DNA of 64,000 nucleotides from contig NC_018394.1 in NCBI RefSeq assembly GCF_000208865.1, forward strand, positions 3,599,797 through 3,663,796. The letters run 5' to 3'. A program made the translations under genes and the position numbers. Numbering within the stretch: position 1 is the first letter of the stretch; every line of letters starts with the position of its first letter. Source of the DNA: Neospora caninum Liverpool. Its lineage: Eukaryota > Apicomplexa > Conoidasida > Eucoccidiorida > Sarcocystidae. The notes beneath the pieces are model-generated. The model was not told the origin of the DNA. It made no database searches and was given only the letters and a program-made list of their open reading frames with translations. Below are positions 58,705 through 64,000 of this stretch, one piece after another.

Positions 58705-61700
58705 CGCTGTCATAGTCTGTAACCGTGATTCTTTCCGGCGGTGGACGTGAAAACGTGTGATGTAGACGATATGGAAACACGGTCGTTTACAGTATACAGG
58801 AGAAAATGGCGATCACCATTTCATTCCATTCTCTTTTCACTACCCCGCTGGGTTCATTTCATCTTTCCGTAGCTGTACTAGTACACCCGGCACCGCTGCC
58901 TCGATGTCGTATCCACAAACCCTTCGCAGAAACGAAACATGGCAATGCAACATGTGTCCGTCGTACGTTGTTAATCACGTAGATTCTGTAGCATCTGTAG
59001 ATATGGTGAGAAACATGGGTCTTTCACAATCGACAGCGTGTTTTTACCTGAGAGTCTGCTCTGGTCACTGCTGTTAGGAACCGACAGTCTCACCGTAGGC
59101 AAGGCGATGTTTGCCCCTCGTGGGGATGAGGACGGGAGTAAAACCTGCAAGTCGACACACGCACTGCGAAAGAAATACAGAGCAAGGCGCTGAAGTGAGA
59201 ACAAAACGGCGAAACAGGCAAACAACATCAACTACGGAATACCTCATTTCTGACCTTCTTTCAATAGCCGTGCCACGTGCATGGTGTCGGGAAAGCGCTT
59301 TGTATCTCGACGAGAAACATGTCAAAGGAGTGCTCTCTCTGCGTCCAGCCGAGCGAACCTGCGCAACACGTTTTAGACCAGGTATTTCTGGGTCCTTCGA
59401 CACTAAAAACAAGGTGATTCGCAGCCCCGCACATTTTCCGATGTGCGCGTACTGTGGAAGTTCTACTGTGAGGGAGGCCTCTTGCTGAGTATAGCTTGCA
59501 TTATCAGCAAGGGAAAGCAGACTGATGTAGATAGTATTGGTTCCAGGGCCAATGCCAGGTCCAGATGATCGGGCCAACCTCCGGATTCTGGGAAGCACAG
59601 CGGGAAGTTTGTGCATTCGGGCTGTCGGAGAGAGTTAGCTGACTGCAAAAGGATCGATCCGAATGAAATTCTGTTGGTCATTACCTAATTACTGCGTCGG
59701 CCCAGAGGCCAAGGAGCGGGTTTGACGATAGAGCCGCACGACGTGGAAATGTGTATATTGCTTCGTATGATTAGGGCACCCTTTATTGCAAGATAGTGTC
59801 CACTGGTGCGCCAAAGAAAGTATAAATAAAATCTATGAGAGCTGCCGTGTCGATTGCCGTGCCAATGGTACAAGTATCTCCACACCCGTACAAGGGACTC
59901 CGGCGATCGCTCAAGAGAGGCACGCCTCCGTCCGCGTATTTCAGACAGGCGCGTCCTTGCAAAGGACAGGCCTCCCTCCACACATTCCTAACGGCTCTTC
60001 AAACCAACTTTTTCTCGCTCGCTGACGTGCGAATCCCGCTCAGGCTACGGGGGGGGGCCTACAGTGCCCCGTCGCTCTTGATTGGTGTTGCACAGTTGCC
60101 AGCTCACAAATACCCCTTTCCGCCCTCCAATTTGGCCTTGCCAACGTCAGTGCAGGCAGCTGTATCCTTCACGTCAAAAACGCTACGAGTTGCGCCGTTT
60201 TTCTGTCCATGTTGATTTTGGGGAGTTTGGATGCTGTGCGAAGCACACTTTGCCAGCACGGCAGTGTGTGTGTGTGTGTGTGTGTCGAAGAGGCGTGTAC
60301 GTTAAGCGCGCGTTCGGCAAATTGTACAGAGCATCGCCAGAAGCATTCTGCCTCGTCCAGAGGGCTCCTGTGAAAGTCGCTTGCGGTATAGTATGGTTGA
60401 ATCTAGACCACGAGGTCGTCAATGAATAACTGAATGCGGCTAGTTAGGATAAATTGGTGGCGTGTCACTTTGGGTCAACCCCTATTCACTGTGCGTGCTT
60501 GACCAGGAGAAGCCGTTCGTCAATAATTGCCCCTCTTCGACGCTGCTACACACAGCCCCTTCAGAGGAGGCTCACAATCTTCTGCTGGAAGGCAACGCGC
60601 CGCCGGCAGAACAACGCTCCAGAAGCAGGTTTCTAAATCGGCACGGCGTTCTATGGCTACCATGCAAGTAACGGTCCGACGCATTTGAGAAAGGGATAAT
60701 TCGATCGCTGGTGAACGTGTAGAGATAGTACGTTCAAGCCTAATGTTAGGGCGACGGCGTGGCCTCTTTGATGACCCCTCTCACGCATCTTCCTTTCGTA
60801 AACGAATAGCTCTTTGCCAGTTTTTCTGCTAAGATTAAGGCAAGTCCATGCAGACTTCTGATGGCAAGGCGTTACTGTGGACAGCTATCAGCGACACTGC
60901 CCGGACCTTCCGTTTCGCAAGGCTCCTTTCCATAGCTTTCAAGAACTTTCGCGCCGCCGTAGTGTTTGCAGTTCCACCGCGCATGACAGGTGAGATTGTC
61001 GCAAGATGCCGCCTGAATTTGTGTTACTGTTAAAAACCTACAACTCCCCTGAGTACAAAGAGTTTCTGGCATTATCCATACAAGATGACTTTACAGCAAA
61101 ATGCCTACTGTATATGTGTGGACTTGGTGTACCGTTCTGAACAAGCGTCACTGGCTTGAGATGTGCACGTGTTGAGTTTCCGTTATCCCCGCCGGACTCC
61201 ACGTGCGCCAGCAGTGAAGCATACCTGTTGTCAGTCCCCATACCAAGTAATGCTTATGTTAGCATTATTTCGGCGTGTAACACGGCTGTCCGCTCACCAC
61301 TGAAATAGAGATTCCATTTCCACAGGTTTTTTGTCGCCTCAAGTCTGTGTACCAAATGCATGGCCGGTGTCACCGTGGACACCGGCCAACTGAAAGAGGA
61401 GAGAAGGAAACGCTAGTTCCAGGACGGATCACGCGACGCTAACCTGCGTTAATCACAGGAGAGGGGTCGTCGCGAAACCCACTCGGGGGCGGGAACGAAT
61501 GGATCAGTCGTAAGCACATACGGTATATCGTTTTCAACGCAAACGATTATTATAATGCAAACTCAGAAGGTAGCATCAAGAAGTGTGCTTTCCATTTTCC
61601 ATTCACATCCATCCGTGTCACTGGATAGAGGTAACCTGCTAAACCAGACGGCCTTCAAGATCAGGAGGCTTGCGTGCACTTTCCATAGCGCGACGTATTG

Positions 61701-61773
61701 GTTTTGGGTGTGCTGACCTTAAATCGCGTGTCACTTTGTACCGGTGTGGAAGTCTTCCTCTGTAGACACCCTA
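58705..61773. other. Region of 3.1 kb without a supported gene
   Basis: AT-richer than neighbouring coding DNA. ORFs such as 59074-59616 (minus) and 59835-60215 (plus) have no domains, no consistent splice partners and overlap each other. A (GT)n run lies at 60264-60285. Probably 3' UTR and spacer DNA. Confidence 0.5.
60264..60285 (+). repeat. (GT)n microsatellite
   Basis: A GT run in intergenic DNA. Confidence 0.95.
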
Positions 61774-62716
61774 TCAATTGACCGACTCCAGGGACTCCGC
61801 AGCCCCTTCTCCGCTTCCACGCTGAACGAATACCTTGGCTTCCATCGGCTCGCCGATCGGAATCAATGTGCTTGTTTCGGGCACAACTGCGACTGCCTTC
61901 ACGTTCTTCAGCAGGTCGTACAGCAGTCCGTAACCGGTCATTTCGCACGTAACTGCCTTCCCAGGGTTGTCGACAGGGCATTCCAGCAGGAGGACTCGTA
62001 TTTGCGGTGCTTCAGTCTTCTCGAAGTTCTCGAGCAGCATGCACTTGGATGGAAACTCCCGAGTTATTCTCAGGAACGCCACCCATGCCCGACAATATTT
62101 CTCCGGATTCTGAACGCAGCAAATCGTATCAGAAACCAGAATGATTCGACGGTGGCCTAGCTAGCCATTACACCTGCAAGCTTTGCCAAACGCTTTCCAA
62201 AGAAGGCGATTCGCTGGTCGCGCGCAAATGCACTGTGTGGTGCCACATATTTACGAAAACCGCTAGTGGCGCGAAGATGTCACTTCGACGTGAAGTACGT
62301 CTCAGCCGCTAGCCGGTTGCTGGAACGATAAAGGTACCTACCGCCAGTTTGAAGATGGCGGCAAGTATTCCCTAATATGGCGTCAAAATGGCTGTCTCTC
62401 CCCAACACTATCCACTCGTTCTCCAGCAGGCACATCGTTGCCTCCAAGTGGGCTGCGTCCACAGAAGCGATCACCCTACTTTTGGACTTACATGTGCTTC
62501 CTTCGTTAAGACTTCTTTTCCCTTGTTCACATTAAACTTGTGACCAGGAACTTGGACAAGAGGCCTCAACCACGCTAGCGCGTTGTCTACCGGCGTGCGA
62601 CTCCACCGGACGTACAACGAATCAGTGTCCTTCTCGTACCTGAGCACACCATGGAGGAACCAGAAGCCACGGCAGAGTAAGGGAACGGTATTTGGTAGAG
62701 ACTCCAAGCAGCCCAC
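61774..62716 (-). CDS. C-terminal exons of an unidentified gene, possibly MoeA/gephyrin-like and possibly broken
   Basis: Three minus-strand segments read as protein. Segment A (about 62716 down to 62471) includes GFWFLHGVLRYEKDTD and PGHKFNVNKGKEVLTK. Segment B (about 62474 to 62342) includes EATMCLLENEWIVLGRD. Segment C (62156 to 61774) ends ...ETSTLIPIGEPMEAKVFV and a TAA. B and C join cleanly (donor GTAGGT at 62341, acceptor ctag at 62157, phases match). A and B abut in different frames at about 62473, with no intron that fits. By eye, the last 80 residues resemble domain IV of MoeA/gephyrin (N-x-K-A-V-A-V-V-P, then a Gly-Glu-Pro turn), and PGHKFNV..GKEVLTK..H resembles the G.DI..G..LL..G stretch before domain III. 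The MPT-binding core (GGVS, LPGNP) is not seen. A start codon is not found. Identity is a weak inference. Confidence 0.35.
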
Positions 62717-62717
62717 T

Positions 62718-62738
62718 GGGGGGGGGGGGGGGGGGGGG
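62718..62738 (+). repeat. Poly-G tract (about 21 G)
   Basis: On the minus strand this is a poly-C run ending directly in ag, so it could act as the polypyrimidine tract and acceptor of the exon that begins at 62716. Its length is likely to vary. Confidence 0.95.
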
Positions 62739-62997
62739 CGTACCAGAGTCCTGCACTCGCATTGAGCGAACAACTGAGAGCGTGCGAGGTCCACACCACT
62801 ACGATGGCATCCTCTCGCAGTCTCCAGATATCAACAAACGAGGGGAGGATCACACTACGGTACGTGGTTGGGCATTAGATCACACCTGGAGCACACCGCA
62901 AATGAACAGCCACGCGGGGAGAACACGACACGGCTGACCCAAAACAACGCATGTTCGCCACATTGAGAGTGGTGTCCGGACGCCTGGTGGCGCGAGC

Positions 62998-63345
62998 TTA
63001 CACTAAATAGGCTCCAGAGCTTAGCTCGGCTTCCATGGGAACAGAGGTCCTTCTGGCTTTGTCGGACTTGGGGAGGGTCATGGGGACTGGAGGCGGCGCT
63101 TGCTCCCGCTTTGGGGGGGGTTTGAAGACGCCGCCCTTGATTGGCGCTCTTTCAACTCCAGCTTTTTCTGTTTTGTTTTCTGCTACCGATACGCGGGTGG
63201 CCGCCGATCCCGCGCTGGATGAAGGTGGCGTCGCAGTCGTCACATCGTCTGAAGGAGCCCCTCCGCCAGAGTGCGCCTCGACGGGCACACTCACGACTTC
63301 GTGAGACGAAGCGTCCCGTTGACCACCGCAGCAGCACCAGAACAT
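62998..63345 (-). CDS. Small protein with an N-terminal Cys triplet, likely palmitoylated (115 residues)
   Basis: The start MFWCCCGG has a very good context for this lineage (gcacaaaATG). Three adjacent Cys at positions 4-6 next to aromatic residues suggest S-palmitoylation and membrane anchoring; there is no Gly2 for myristoylation. The rest is disordered and rich in Ser, Ala, Pro and Lys, with a Pro-Lys segment (KPPPKREQAPPPVP) that could bind SH3-like or cytoskeletal partners. No domain is recognised. Many coccidian inner-membrane-complex and plasma-membrane proteins begin this way, but location is inferred only. The stop TAA overlaps a donor-like GTAAGC, so the transcript may splice before the stop and the true C-terminus could differ. 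Confidence 0.6.
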   Translation of the reverse strand: MFWCCCGGQRDASSHEVVSVPVEAHSGGGAPSDDVTTATPPSSSAGSAATRVSVAENKTEKAGVERAPIKGGVFKPPPKREQAPPPVPMTLPKSDKARRTSVPMEAELSSGAYLV

Positions 63346-64000
63346 TTTGTGCAACAATGAATAGGAGTGCAGAGCTTGTTAACAACCGCCAGAATAGCTC
63401 CGCAAAGAAACGGAAACCCCTGAACGAAGCTCAGTGGAAAACGGAGAACTTTTTGTTGTGGGAATGTTACTCAGTGCATCGTCGAGGCGTAGCGCATGCT
63501 TTCGCTAGTCACGTCTCGTCAGCATGAAGCGGATGCCCCGCTGCGACAACCGCGCCAGCAAGCATACAGTTTGACGTCGCAGAGCACGGGGAGTGGAACA
63601 CACTCTGACTTAGAAGGAAGTCTTACTCAATCTAAATGAGTGTGGAGATGCAGGAAAGAACACAACGCCGGAGGTATGGTCTTTTGCGGGAAAAGTTTTG
63701 GCACGGAAAGGAAACAGCGACTTTTCCGTAGAGTTTTCCGCGCCGGCTGAGTGGCGGCGAACGTGCCTGATTCACAGCAACGCAAAAGTACGGGGTTAAG
63801 AAAGAACAGCTTCTGAGAAAAGCCTCTAAAAGCATTTTTCTTTAGTTCACAAAAGTGGGGAAAAGGTGATCTTGGATCTTGAAGGAATCGGCCACAAGTT
63901 GGAAAGGTTCAACGGTGAAATTCCCCGGGAGCTTCCTGGGTAGCTTCTCATCGCGATGCGTAGTGGCTGCCCGAACACGTGCACAAAGCCAAGCGCTGGC
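63346..64000. other. Upstream flank of the small Cys-triplet protein
   Basis: The last 655 bp hold no supported gene. They are likely promoter and 5' UTR of the minus-strand gene starting at 63345. The longest ORF (63141-63527, plus) is antisense to that gene and has no domain. Confidence 0.5.

Noticed and set aside
1..64000. tRNA, rRNA, retroelement or organelle-derived insert
   Set aside because: I looked for T-arm-like GTTCRANNC with a matching acceptor stem, reverse transcriptase motifs and AT-rich cox/cob-like stretches and saw none that held up. A covariance-model and BLAST search would be decisive.

Overview
The window looks like nuclear DNA of a sarcocystid coccidian (Apicomplexa), most like Toxoplasma, Hammondia or Neospora. 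It is GC-rich. Its genes are broken by many introns with GT/AG borders, and several starts have an A-rich (caaaATG) context. CT-rich leaders, (AT)n, (GT)n and poly-G/C tracts, and very long low-complexity inserts in conserved enzymes are all present. I assign the lineage from style and gene content only. There is no sign of a bacterial operon, CRISPR array, phage or virus.

Five genes are identified with confidence, and their exon chains were rebuilt so that every splice phase closes. (1) 2559-14527 (+): a 2,252-residue PHD/AWS-SET-postSET histone lysine methyltransferase of the SET2/ASH1/NSD class, with a 56-bp minisatellite in its CT-rich leader. (2) 24009-28883 (+): a 431-residue homocysteine S-methyltransferase. 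(3) 31217-33532 (-): a 260-residue UMP-CMP kinase. (4) 35202-41201 (+): a 508-residue type I methionine aminopeptidase with a long, probably organelle-targeting N-terminus. (5) 45870-57877 (+): a 2,403-residue P4-type ATPase (lipid flippase class) with very large inserts.

Less certain genes: a 1,230-residue single-exon protein with one hydrophobic patch (16942-20634, -); an uncharacterised gene of about 327 or 355 residues (42935 to 44328 or 45436, +); a small Cys-rich ORF (42413-42604, +); an orphan ORF or exon (58327-58704, +); exons of an unidentified minus-strand gene (61774 to about 62716), whose C-terminal part resembles by eye domain IV of MoeA/gephyrin and which has an apparent reading-frame break; and a 115-residue protein starting with a Cys triplet typical of palmitoylation (62998-63345, -).

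Layout: the methyltransferase and the 1,230-residue gene converge on 14.5-16.9 kb. That gene and the homocysteine methyltransferase diverge from 20.6-24.0 kb. The homocysteine methyltransferase and UMP-CMP kinase converge on 28.9-31.2 kb, and the kinase and aminopeptidase diverge from 33.5-35.2 kb. The genes have unrelated housekeeping, chromatin and membrane roles and do not form a pathway. I found no convincing new multi-gene system. The most checkable oddities are altered catalytic motifs in the P4-ATPase, an in-frame 277-codon extension upstream of the UMP-CMP kinase, and the possible MoeA-like remnant.
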